Positions 34,201 to 40,968 of a stretch of DNA of 64,000 bases are shown here, in pieces; within the stretch, counting starts at the first letter, position 1, and each line of letters starts with the position of its first letter. The position numbers and the translations under genes are program-made. The stretch spans positions 7,006,001 through 7,070,000 of the forward strand of contig NZ_JACHJR010000001.1 in assembly GCF_014203705.1 (NCBI RefSeq), in the 5' to 3' direction. Under the pieces are notes generated by a model, which searched no databases, was not told the origin of the DNA, and worked only from the letters and a program-made list of their open reading frames with translations. Source of the stretch: Kitasatospora gansuensis (lineage in GTDB: Bacteria; Actinomycetota; Actinomycetes; Streptomycetales; Streptomycetaceae).

Positions 34201-35808
34201 GCCGCCGCCCAGCTGTACGAGAAGGTCGGCGTCGGCGCCGACCTGCGGGCCGAGCAGGCCAGGGCCGAGGGCGACGAGGCCGCCGCCGCCACCGAGCTGG
34301 ACCGGCTCACCAACAAGGTCCGGGTCCGGGCCGAGGAGCTGCTGGCCAGCCCGGACGGCGCCGACGGCCCGGCCAGGCAGGCCGCCGCGACCCGCGCCGA
34401 GGAGCTGGTCGCCACCATCGAGGCCCGCTCCGCGACCGCGTCCGAGCAGCTCGGCCGGCTGCGCGGCGAGGCCGAGCGCTCCGCCCCCGCCAGCGGCGAG
34501 GAGCACACCGCGCTGCCCGAGGACCTGGTCCCGGCCGACCCCGAGCACGCCCAGCTGCTGCTGCGCACCGCCACCTCCCGGCTCGCCGAGCGGCGCGAGC
34601 TGGTGGAGAACGCCCGGACCGCCCACGCCGACCTGCAGCGCACCCTGGACGCCGCGCAGAGCGCCGCCGCCGACTTCGACGAGAGCGCGGCCCAGCTCCG
34701 CGACGGCCTGCGCGACCACCACCCGGAGGAGAACGAGCAGCCCGCCGAGCCCTACCTCGGCTCGCTCACCGAGGCCCGGAGCGCCGCCGCCGAGTCGCGC
34801 CGTACGCTGCGGACCGCCTCCACCGAGCTGACCGCCGCCGAACTCGCCGTCCGGGACGCCGCCGACGCCCTGGTCCGGCACGCCAACGCGGCCCGCTACG
34901 AGGCCGTCCGCACCCCCGCCCGGCAGCAGATCCGCGAGCTGCCCGCCGCCGCGCTGCCCGACCACGCGGCCGCCTGGGCCACCGCCTTCGCCCCCCGACT
35001 GCGGGTGCTCACCGACGAGTTGGCGCAGCTGGAGCGCAACCGGGGCTCGATCGTGGACCGGCTGCGCGGCCTGGTGGAGAGCTCGCTCGCCACCCTGCGC
35101 GCGGCCCAGCGGCTGTCCCGGCTGCCCGAGGGCCTGGGGGAGTGGTCCGGGCAGGAGTTCCTCCGGATCCGCTTCGAGGACCCGGACCACGCGCTGCTGG
35201 TCGAGCGGCTCGGCGAGGTGATCGACGAAGCCACCCGGTCCGCCGTGAAGAAGAACTCCGACCTGCGACGTGACGGCATGTCACTGCTGCTGCGCGGGGT
35301 GGCCGCCGCGATCGGCCCGAAGGGCGTCGCGGTGGAGATCCTCAAGCCCGACGCGGTGCTGCGGGCCGAGCGGGTGAGTGTCGGTCAGATGTCGGACGTG
35401 TTCTCCGGCGGCCAGCTGCTCACCGCCGCGATCGCGCTGTACTGCACGATGGCGGCCCTGCGGGCCAATGACCGGGGCCAGTCGCAGCTGCGGCACGCGG
35501 GGACGCTCTTCCTGGACAACCCGATCGGGCGAGCCAACGCGACGTACCTGCTGGAGCTCCAGCGGGCGGTGGCCGACGCGCTCGGCGTCCAGCTGATCTA
35601 CACCACCGGGCTCTTCGACACCACGGCGCTGGCCGAGTTCCCGCTGGTGATCCGGCTGCGCAACGACGCCGACCTGCGGGCGGGCCTGAAGTACATCTCG
35701 GTCGAGGAGCACCTGCGCCCGGGCCTGCCCGCCCCGCAGGACCCGGACGGCCCGGCCATCCACGGCGAGATCACCGCCACCCGGATGTTCAAGCGCCCCG
35801 CCGACTGA
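31264..35808 (+). CDS. MukB/MksB/JetC-like SMC-family ATPase
   Basis: A 1,514-residue condensin-like ATPase. Residues 60-74 carry Walker A (VLFLENGGGKSVLLK). Residues about 280-650 and 780-1290 are alanine/glutamate/arginine-rich coiled coils. Residues about 650-775 form a globular hinge-like insert (FLGEHGIPALPGWRYL, VDGVVVTDPQSL). Near the C-terminus are the ABC signature DVFSGGQLL (around 1380) and the Walker B strand TLFLDNPIGRAN with Asp1418 followed by Asn1419 instead of the usual Glu. GGAG precedes ATG 31264. It should form a DNA-loop-extruding or DNA-clamping complex with the two upstream proteins. No toprim subunit gene follows. Confidence 0.78.
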   Translation: MYELNRVRLYSIGPAGARYADTVLDLRGVGEPVAEPRPQQIGLFGEEPEGPQRRPAPAGVLFLENGGGKSVLLKLIFSVMLPGHRNTLGGASSGVLRKFLLADDCGHVALEWQHTVTGELIVVGKVSEWRGRQVSSDPRKFAETWYSFRPGDGLTLDALPVAERISLAGDQRVRGRRRTMKGFRDALTEAGKAYPALELVFEDGHDRWNEHLADLGLDPELFRYQREMNADEGEAAGLFAVKHDADFTDLLLRAVTDTRDTDGLADLVHGFAAKLGRRAELTAERDFTAGSVDLLQRIIDATTARESVRELHRTTERRTRRLAHALAARGSGERERAHDLAIEVAAAASAVTAAESDRTRHSLITAELTYRHATLGLAAATTEAAALRRELTEARTLHAAWQAAEAVLRQRAAADRVARVAVAIREAELDAAPALAARARAAGALARALESAAGAAELRADQEELRAGELQSDGAAAQAEATAAATAAQKARSEAGHLGQRLAEVEQETRAAVEAGWIDADTDEPDPARAALHAADAEQAATAALEQSRAAAEQAAARARETAALEAKAELAAARASDAYQNAHRALSAEQRTAAALAAEPRLAELLGLAPHQGEDEDGALTPALLDANAEALREQLDTAVGTAERTLFDLRTAAADDSRILAALGDGGLLPPGPDVLATVEFLGEHGIPALPGWRYLAQSVDPADHEAILAARPELVDGVVVTDPQSLDRAREALQAAALLPRSTVAVGTAAALIAPIGAEPPFFLVPPNPAMHNEGAADDERRQLRTRATAREEHIRELAARLGGDRALNARLASWHQQCPPGTLAELTEATLAAATQAETAAAELATLRAEHAEAEADQLAAAAAHEERREAAQRTRRRADALAGLAFRLRERGNWTRRQRELTEDAAECDRRQAVCAERARTCDEDRRAAQRAADDARRTARTLRAERSELSAVAETEELTEVPASLPALREAYRAAAQLYEKVGVGADLRAEQARAEGDEAAAATELDRLTNKVRVRAEELLASPDGADGPARQAAATRAEELVATIEARSATASEQLGRLRGEAERSAPASGEEHTALPEDLVPADPEHAQLLLRTATSRLAERRELVENARTAHADLQRTLDAAQSAAADFDESAAQLRDGLRDHHPEENEQPAEPYLGSLTEARSAAAESRRTLRTASTELTAAELAVRDAADALVRHANAARYEAVRTPARQQIRELPAAALPDHAAAWATAFAPRLRVLTDELAQLERNRGSIVDRLRGLVESSLATLRAAQRLSRLPEGLGEWSGQEFLRIRFEDPDHALLVERLGEVIDEATRSAVKKNSDLRRDGMSLLLRGVAAAIGPKGVAVEILKPDAVLRAERVSVGQMSDVFSGGQLLTAAIALYCTMAALRANDRGQSQLRHAGTLFLDNPIGRANATYLLELQRAVADALGVQLIYTTGLFDTTALAEFPLVIRLRNDADLRAGLKYISVEEHLRPGLPAPQDPDGPAIHGEITATRMFKRPAD

Positions 35809-35968
35809 GACCCTCCGGCGATTGGGGGGTGGGTGAAGGAGCGGCGTTGGGGTGCGTGCATCGGCGGCGCCGAGGAGGAAGTCCATGCGGAGCATCGGCG
35901 ACCGACGAGAAGCCGGCGAGGTGCGTGCCCCGGCGTCGCGACGCCGCCCCCCAATCGCCGGAGGGTCT
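35808..35968. repeat. MITE-like element abutting the SMC-like gene
   Basis: Perfect 22-base inverted arms at 35808-35829 and 35947-35968 (inner sequence CCTCCGGCGATTGGGG) enclose 117 bases without a recognisable gene. The left arm begins on the last base of the stop codon of the SMC-like gene, so it may also terminate the operon. The arm sequence resembles a second repeat class I remember as common between streptomycete genes. No transposase is nearby. Confidence 0.78.
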
Positions 35969-36035
35969 GAGCCGACGCTCGTGTGGCCCGGCCCGTCGGC
36001 CGGGCCGTGCGGGCGTTTGGTGCGATGCTTGACGT

Positions 36036-36215
36036 GTGTTCGAGGAAGAGCTCCGTGAGCAGTTGGACCAGGCCCGCCTCGCGCTGGCGGCGGCCCGCGA
36101 GGCGGGCGACGACGAGGGCGTCGAGGCCTACCAGGGCCGGATCACCGCCCTGATCAGGATCGCCGCCCACCACGGCATCGTCCTCCCGCACAGCAAGGAC
36201 GAAGAGGTCGACTGA
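36036..36215 (+). CDS. Small conserved helical protein, 59 residues
   Basis: GTG 36036 to TGA 36215 encodes a 59-residue charged protein: a long helix (EELREQLDQARLALAAARE), then GVEAYQGRITALIRIAAHH and an acidic end. No signal or membrane segment. No strong ribosome site is visible, so translation may be leaderless. It converges on the ArsR-type gene with 7 bases between. I recall similar streptomycete proteins without known function; it does not resemble a JetD subunit. Confidence 0.65.
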   Translation: MFEEELREQLDQARLALAAAREAGDDEGVEAYQGRITALIRIAAHHGIVLPHSKDEEVD

Positions 36216-36222
36216 CCGCGCC

Positions 36223-36552
36223 CTAAGGCCGGCCGGCCTCCGCGAGGTGCGCGGCGAGGATGCCGTCGAGCAGACCGGGGAAGAGCGTCCCCAGGTCCGC
36301 GGTGCGCAGGTGGCTCATCCGGGACGTGCCGCGGCGGCACTGGCGGATCACGCCGGCCTCGCGGAGCACCTTGAAGTGGTGCGTGGTGGTCGACTTGGTC
36401 ACCGGCAGGTCGAACGCCTGGCAGGCCAACTCGCCCTGGTCGCGCGCGAGTTCGGCGGCGATCTGGAGTCGGATCGGATCGGCGAGGGCGTGCAGGACCG
36501 CCGCGAGCCTGATCTCGGCCAGGGCGGGTTCGGGGAGCTGGGTGTCGGCCAC
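36223..36552 (-). CDS. ArsR-type winged-helix repressor
   Basis: A 109-residue regulator: LHALADPIRLQIAAELARDQ starts the domain and PVTKSTTTHHFKVLREAGVI is the recognition helix region, followed by a wing with RRGTSRMSHLR. The metal-binding cysteine pair of metal sensors is absent; one Cys lies in LACQAF. The start is leaderless: minus-strand TACTAT (36564-36559) precedes GTG 36552 by 6 bases. Two operator-like repeats lie in the divergent promoter shared with the flavin oxidoreductase gene, so it likely represses both. The inducer may be an enone or other electrophile (inference). Confidence 0.85.
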   Translation of the reverse strand: MADTQLPEPALAEIRLAAVLHALADPIRLQIAAELARDQGELACQAFDLPVTKSTTTHHFKVLREAGVIRQCRRGTSRMSHLRTADLGTLFPGLLDGILAAHLAEAGRP

Positions 36553-36562
36553 CCGTTCATAG

Positions 36563-36578
36563 TACGAGAAACATCGTA
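36563..36578. promoter_or_regulatory. ArsR-type operator 1
   Basis: TACGA-N6-TCGTA, overlapping the -10 box of the leaderless regulator gene on the minus strand. It matches the second copy 34 bases away exactly in both arms. Confidence 0.65.
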
Positions 36579-36580
36579 GT

Positions 36581-36612
36581 TTGACAGTCGCCGTACTACG
36601 AGAGTTATCGTA
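36581..36612 (+). promoter_or_regulatory. Promoter of the flavin oxidoreductase gene with operator 2
   Basis: TTGACA (36581-36586) and TATCGT (36606-36611) are 19 bases apart and form a likely promoter. Operator 2 (TACGA-N6-TCGTA, 36597-36612) covers the -10 region, so repressor binding would block RNA polymerase. Confidence 0.6.
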
Positions 36613-36646
36613 CAAGCCTCTGATGCCCCCTGCCGAGGAGCCGACC

Positions 36647-37741
36647 GTGAGTGCCCTGTTCGAACCCATGACGCTTCGCTCGCTGACCGTGCCCAACCGG
36701 ATCTGGCTGGCGCCGATGTGCATGTACTCGGCCGCGGCGGAGGGGCCCGAGACCGGTGTCGCGACCGACTTCCACCTCGCCCACCTGGGGGCCAGGGCGG
36801 CCGGCGGGGCCGGTCTGGTGATGGCCGAGGCCACCGCGGTCAGTTCCGAGGGCCGGATCTCCCCGTGGGACCTCGGGCTGTGGAACGACCGCCAGCAGCA
36901 GGAACTGGCCCGGATCGCCGCGCTGGTGAAGTCGCACGGCGCCGTCCCGGCGATCCAGCTCGCCCACGCCGGCCGCAAGGCGGCCACCGACCGGCCGTGG
37001 CTGGGTGGCAAGCCGCTGTCGATCGCGGCGGGCGGCTGGCAGCCGGTCGGCGCCTCCCCGGTGTCGTTCAGCGCGGAGCACCAGGTGCCGGACGAGCTGA
37101 CGGTGGAGGAGATCCAGGGCGTGGTCCGAGCGTTCGCCGAGGCGGCCGGGCGGGCGCTGGCGGCCGGGTTCGAGGCGGTGGAGATCCACGGTGCGCATGG
37201 CTACCTGATCCACTCCTTCCTGTCACCGCACTCCAACCACCGCACCGACGCCTACGGCGGGGACTTCGCCGGGCGCAGCCGGTTCGCGCTGGAGGTGGTG
37301 GCGGCCGTCCGCGAGGTCTGGCCCGCCGAGCTGCCGGTGCTCTACCGCGCCTCCGCCACCGACTGGCTGGAGGGCGTGCCGAGCTGGACGGTGGAGGACA
37401 CCGTCCGGCTCGCCAAGGAGCTGCACGCGGCCGGGGTGGACCTGCTGGACGCCTCCTCGGCCGGCATCGACCCGGACGCGAAGATCGCGGTCGCGCCCGG
37501 CTTCCAGGTGCCGTTCGCGGCCCGGATCCGCTCCGAGGCCGGGCTGCCCACCGGGGCGGTCGGGCTGATCACCGAGCCCGCCCAGGCCGAGCGGATCGTG
37601 GCGAGCGGCCAGGCCGACGTGGTCTCGCTCGGCCGCGAGCTGCTGCGCGACGCGTACTGGCCGCACCGCGCGGCGGCCGAGCTCGGTGCCGAGTCGCGCT
37701 GGCCGGTCCAGTACGGCTACACCCTGCGCAAGCGCGGCTGA
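36647..37741 (+). CDS. Old-yellow-enzyme NADH:flavin oxidoreductase (YqjM-like)
   Basis: A 364-residue FMN ene-reductase. Family marks are PNRIWLAPMCMYSA (with the YqjM-type cysteine), AIQLAHAGRKA, EIHGAHGYLIHSFLSPHSN (with active-site histidines and FMN contacts), YGGDFAGRSRFALEV, and the C-terminal VVSLGRELLRDAYWPHRAA. It reduces activated C=C bonds such as those in enones. GTG 36647 is chosen for GAGGAG 8 bases upstream. It is divergent from and probably repressed by the ArsR-type protein. Its 3' end overlaps the opposite-strand membrane-protein gene by 25 bases. Confidence 0.92.
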   Translation: MSALFEPMTLRSLTVPNRIWLAPMCMYSAAAEGPETGVATDFHLAHLGARAAGGAGLVMAEATAVSSEGRISPWDLGLWNDRQQQELARIAALVKSHGAVPAIQLAHAGRKAATDRPWLGGKPLSIAAGGWQPVGASPVSFSAEHQVPDELTVEEIQGVVRAFAEAAGRALAAGFEAVEIHGAHGYLIHSFLSPHSNHRTDAYGGDFAGRSRFALEVVAAVREVWPAELPVLYRASATDWLEGVPSWTVEDTVRLAKELHAAGVDLLDASSAGIDPDAKIAVAPGFQVPFAARIRSEAGLPTGAVGLITEPAQAERIVASGQADVVSLGRELLRDAYWPHRAAAELGAESRWPVQYGYTLRKRG

Positions 37742-38043
37742 TCGACCGGCCCGGGCCCCGCTCGCCGCTCCCGACTGCCCGTCATCGGGTCGGCCGAGTT
37801 GGGCCCGCGCCGCCGCTGGGCGGCGATCTGACGCGAGATCAGGATCTCCAGCAGGCACCAGGCGGTGCCGAACACCCCGAGCGCGGTGGCCATCAGCGCC
37901 GGGGTGAGCAGCCAACTCCGCGCGTACGAGGCCAGCGTGGCCACGATCAGACTGATCAGCGTGCAGGAGAGGAACATCCACGCGCGCACGGCGGCGGCCC
38001 GCACCTCGTCCGGCAGACGGCGGCGACGGCGAGCAGCGGGCAT
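37717..38043 (-). CDS. Small two-pass membrane protein
   Basis: A 108-residue protein with a basic N-terminus, two hydrophobic segments (FLSCTLISLIVATLASYA and LLTPALMATALGVFGTAW) and a basic, disordered C-terminus. ATG 38043 has GGGGG at a good distance, whereas the ATG six bases upstream does not. The end overlaps the flavin oxidoreductase gene. No family recognised. Confidence 0.6.
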   Translation of the reverse strand: MPAARRRRRLPDEVRAAAVRAWMFLSCTLISLIVATLASYARSWLLTPALMATALGVFGTAWCLLEILISRQIAAQRRRGPNSADPMTGSRERRAGPGPVDQPRLRRV

Positions 38044-38122
38044 CGGCATCCCCCGGGGTGTACGTGAGCAGAACGTCCGTACCCAGCCTGCCCGCTCCGC
38101 GTCCGCCCATTCAAGGCGGGGG

Positions 38123-38818
38123 TCAGCCCAGCGTCGCGTCCAGCTCCGCGAGCGCTCCCTGCACGATGGTGCGCATCGCCCGCTCGGCCTCCTCGGCCTG
38201 CCCGGTGCAGATGGCGTCGGCCACCTCGCGGTGCAACTTCACCGCGTACGGCTCCGGTTGATGCGGCATCAGCTGGTGCTCGGTGCGGCCGGTGAGCACC
38301 GCGCCGACGGTGTCGCCGAGGTGGGCGAACATCTCGTTGCCGGAGGCGCGCAGGACGGTGGCGTGAAAGGCGATGTCGTGCCGCAGGAAGGTGGTCAGGT
38401 CGGCGGCCCGGGCGGTGACCGTCAGCTCGACGGCCAGCGCGCCGAGTTCGCGGCGCTGGTCGTCGGTGGCGTGCACGGCGGCCAGCGCGGCGGCGGCCGG
38501 TTCGACCGCGACCCGGAGCGAGCCGAGCGAGCGCAGCTGGGCCGGACGGTCGGCGCCGGCCAGCCGCCAGCGGATCACCAGCGGGTCGAAGACGTCCCAG
38601 TCGGACTTGGGCTGCACGGTGATGCCGACCCGGCGGCGGGAGGCCACCATCCGCATCGACTCCAGGATCCGGATCGCCTCCCGGACCACGGTGCGGGACA
38701 CCCCGTACTTCGCCTCCAGCTCCTCGCCGCGCAGCACCGCGCCCTCCGGGATCTCACCGGAGGCGATGGCCGGACCGAGGTCCGCGAGCAGTCGTCCTGG
38801 CAGGCCCTGGATCTCCAT
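38123..38818 (-). CDS. gntR: GntR/FadR-family regulator of the gluconate genes
   Basis: A 231-residue repressor. The N-terminal winged helix includes EELEAKYGVSRTVVREAIRI and the wing ASRRRVGITVQPKS; the C-terminal FCD ligand domain shows FLRHDIAFHATVLRASGNEM and VKLHREVADAICTG with metal-ligand histidines. The start is leaderless: minus-strand TATCAT (38830-38825) is 6 bases before ATG 38818. It diverges from gntK-gntP and should derepress them when gluconate or its phosphate is present. Confidence 0.88.
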   Translation of the reverse strand: MEIQGLPGRLLADLGPAIASGEIPEGAVLRGEELEAKYGVSRTVVREAIRILESMRMVASRRRVGITVQPKSDWDVFDPLVIRWRLAGADRPAQLRSLGSLRVAVEPAAAALAAVHATDDQRRELGALAVELTVTARAADLTTFLRHDIAFHATVLRASGNEMFAHLGDTVGAVLTGRTEHQLMPHQPEPYAVKLHREVADAICTGQAEEAERAMRTIVQGALAELDATLG

Positions 38819-38929
38819 CCGATCATGATATCCAGGTACATATGTATGACGATTGTGTTTCGGCCTCTTGAATAAGTCATACCTTTGCGGCACTGTCGGT
38901 CGTGACCAGCCAGAACAGGAGCACCAGCC
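38819..38929. promoter_or_regulatory. Divergent gntR/gntK control region with operator-like repeats
   Basis: A perfect palindrome TACATATGTA lies at 38837-38846. Inverted copies GTATGAC (38844-38850) and GTCATAC (38876-38882) face each other 25 bases apart. TACCTT at 38880-38885 is a candidate -10 for gntK, overlapping the second copy. These are the likely GntR binding sites. Confidence 0.55.
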
Positions 38930-39484
38930 ATGGGTCTCAGCGTCGAGAACCAGCCGCCCACCCTCGTGGTGATGGGCGTCTCGGGTGTCGGCAAGACCAC
39001 CGTCGCCCGGCTGCTGGCCGAGCGGCTCGGCCTGCCGTACGCGGAGGCCGACGACTTCCACCCGCCCGCCAACATCGCCAAGATGGCGGCCGGCATCCCG
39101 CTGGACGACCAGGACCGGCAGCCGTGGCTGCACGCCCTGGCCGACTGGCTCGGCGGCCGGGTCGCCGCCGGGACCGGCGGAGTGGTGGCCTGTTCGGCGC
39201 TCAAACGCGGCTACCGGGACATCCTGCGCGGCCAGGCCCCGGCCACCCGCTTCCTGCACCTGACCGGGGATCAGACCCTGATCCGGGCCCGACTGGCCGA
39301 GCGCAGCGGACACTTCATGCCCGCCTCGCTGCTCGACTCCCAGTACGCCACCCTCGAACCGCTCCGGCCGGACGAGTCCGGCGTCGAACTCGACGTCACC
39401 CACACGCCGTCCGAGCTCGTCGACCTGGCCTGCAAGCTGCTCGGCCCCCACCACCCGCGCCCCGTCAACGGAGACCTCGCGTGA
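38930..39484 (+). CDS. gntK: Gluconokinase
   Basis: A 184-residue P-loop kinase that makes 6-phosphogluconate. Walker A is VMGVSGVGKTTVARLLAERL, followed by EADDFHPPANIAKMAAGIPL, CSALKRGYRDILRG and SGHFMPASLLDSQYATLE, all diagnostic for GntK. Its stop overlaps the permease start as GTGA, so kinase and transporter are translated together. Regulated by the divergent GntR-type gene. Confidence 0.93.
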   Translation: MGLSVENQPPTLVVMGVSGVGKTTVARLLAERLGLPYAEADDFHPPANIAKMAAGIPLDDQDRQPWLHALADWLGGRVAAGTGGVVACSALKRGYRDILRGQAPATRFLHLTGDQTLIRARLAERSGHFMPASLLDSQYATLEPLRPDESGVELDVTHTPSELVDLACKLLGPHHPRPVNGDLA

Positions 39485-40848
39485 CCACCCTGACCGCTGC
39501 CCTGCCCCACACCGACAGCGACGGTGTCCTGCTGCTCGCGGTGCTGCTCAGCATCGGCGTCATCGTGCTGCTGATCACCCGTCTGAAGCTGCACCCCTTC
39601 CTCGCCCTGACCCTCGGCTCCGGCGTGCTGGCCGCCGTCGCGGGCGCGCCGTTCGACAAGCTGCTCAGCAGCTTCGCGAGCGGCTTCGGATCGACCGTCA
39701 GCAGCGTCGGCCTGCTGATCGGCCTGGGCGCGATGCTCGGCAAGCTGCTCGCCGACTCCGGCGGCGCCGACATCGTCGCCGACACCGTGCTGCGTCGCTC
39801 CAGCAAGCGGATGCTGCCCTGGTCGATGGCGCTGATCGCCGCCGTGCTCGGGCTGCCGCTGTTCTTCGAGGTCGGTGTGGTGCTGCTGATCCCGATCGTG
39901 CTGCTGGTCGCCCGGCGCGGGAACATCCCGGTGATGCGCCTGGGCATCCCCGCCCTGGCCGGACTCTCCGTCCTGCACGGCCTGGTGCCCCCGCACCCCG
40001 GCCCGCTGGTCGCTGTCGACGCGCTGAAGGCCGACCTCGGCGTCACCCTGGCGCTCGGCCTGCTGATCGCCGTCCCCACCCTGATCGTCGCGGGCCCGCT
40101 GTTCGCCCGCTTCGCCGAACGCTGGGTCGGCCCGCTGGAGCTGCCCCCGGCCCCCGCCGCCACCGAGAAGCCCGACCGCACCCCGAGCTTCGCGGCCGTC
40201 CTGACCACCATCCTGCTTCCGGTGGTCCTGATGCTCGGCAAGGCACTCGCCGACGTGGTCATCGACGACCCCAAGGCCGGCCCGCAGCGGGTGCTGGACT
40301 TCATCGGCTCCCCGCTGATCGCGCTGCTCGCCGCCACCCTGCTGGCGATGTTCACCCTCGGCCGCGCGGCCGGCTTCACCAAGGCCCGGGTCTCCAGCAC
40401 GATGGAGAAGTCGCTCGCCCCGATCGCGGGCATCGTCTTCATCGTCGGCGCGGGCGGTGGCTTCAAGCAGACCCTGATCGACGTCGGTGTCGGCAACGCG
40501 GTCAGTGAGTGGTCCGCCAAGTGGCACATCTCCGCCCTGCTGCTGGGCTGGCTGATCGCCGTCCTGATCCGCCTGGCCACCGGCTCCGCCACGGTCGCCA
40601 CCATCACCGCCGCGGGCATCGTCGCCCCGCTGGCCGCCGGCCTCTCCACCACCCACGCCGCCCTGCTGGTGCTGGCCATCGGCGCCGGTTCGCTGTTCTT
40701 CTCGCACGTCAACGACGCGGGCTTCTGGCTGGTCAAGGAGTACTTCGGCATGACGGTCGGTCAGACCCTGAAGTCCTGGTCGGTGATGGAGACGGTCATC
40801 TCGGTCACCGCCATCGCCCTGATCCTCCCGCTCAGCCTGATCATCTAG
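39481..40848 (+). CDS. gntP: GntP-family gluconate permease
   Basis: A 455-residue membrane transporter with about 12-14 hydrophobic segments. Family segments are GSTVSSVGLLIGLGAMLGKL, GLPLFFEVGVVLLIPIVLL, GLVPPHPGPLVAVD and SLFFSHVNDAGFWLVKEYFG. It imports gluconate by proton symport. GTG 39481 overlaps the gntK stop. The gene ends the operon; a minus-strand remnant-like frame overlaps its last codons but is not supported as a gene. Confidence 0.92.
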   Translation: MTTLTAALPHTDSDGVLLLAVLLSIGVIVLLITRLKLHPFLALTLGSGVLAAVAGAPFDKLLSSFASGFGSTVSSVGLLIGLGAMLGKLLADSGGADIVADTVLRRSSKRMLPWSMALIAAVLGLPLFFEVGVVLLIPIVLLVARRGNIPVMRLGIPALAGLSVLHGLVPPHPGPLVAVDALKADLGVTLALGLLIAVPTLIVAGPLFARFAERWVGPLELPPAPAATEKPDRTPSFAAVLTTILLPVVLMLGKALADVVIDDPKAGPQRVLDFIGSPLIALLAATLLAMFTLGRAAGFTKARVSSTMEKSLAPIAGIVFIVGAGGGFKQTLIDVGVGNAVSEWSAKWHISALLLGWLIAVLIRLATGSATVATITAAGIVAPLAAGLSTTHAALLVLAIGAGSLFFSHVNDAGFWLVKEYFGMTVGQTLKSWSVMETVISVTAIALILPLSLII

Positions 40849-40968
40849 CGCTGCACGGGTGGTAGGCGAGCTGCCGCTCGACCTGGGCCGCCGCGCAGTT
40901 GCCCAGCCCGTTGACGACCTTCCCGGCGGCAGAGCAGTTGACCACCCACAGAAGAGGACATCTGGACC

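Noticed and set aside
30304..35190. A 1,628-codon open frame on the minus strand
   Set aside because: It is glycine/valine/leucine-rich with no domain and lies exactly opposite the MukE-like and SMC-like genes; it is a by-product of high GC at codon position three.
30161..35968. The two inverted-repeat elements considered as insertion sequences flanking a mobile defence island
   Set aside because: Their arms are unrelated to each other, no transposase is present, and one lies inside the operon, so they do not bracket it as a composite transposon.
36036..36215. The 59-residue protein considered as a fourth subunit (JetD) of the Muk-like operon
   Set aside because: Far too short for a toprim nuclease and separated from the operon by the repeat element.
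40842..40940. Minus-strand frame downstream of gntP encoding WVVNCSAAGKVVNGLGNCAA
   Set aside because: It resembles the tail of a secreted Cys-containing protein and might be a gene remnant, but there is no start, no signal peptide and it overlaps the gntP stop.
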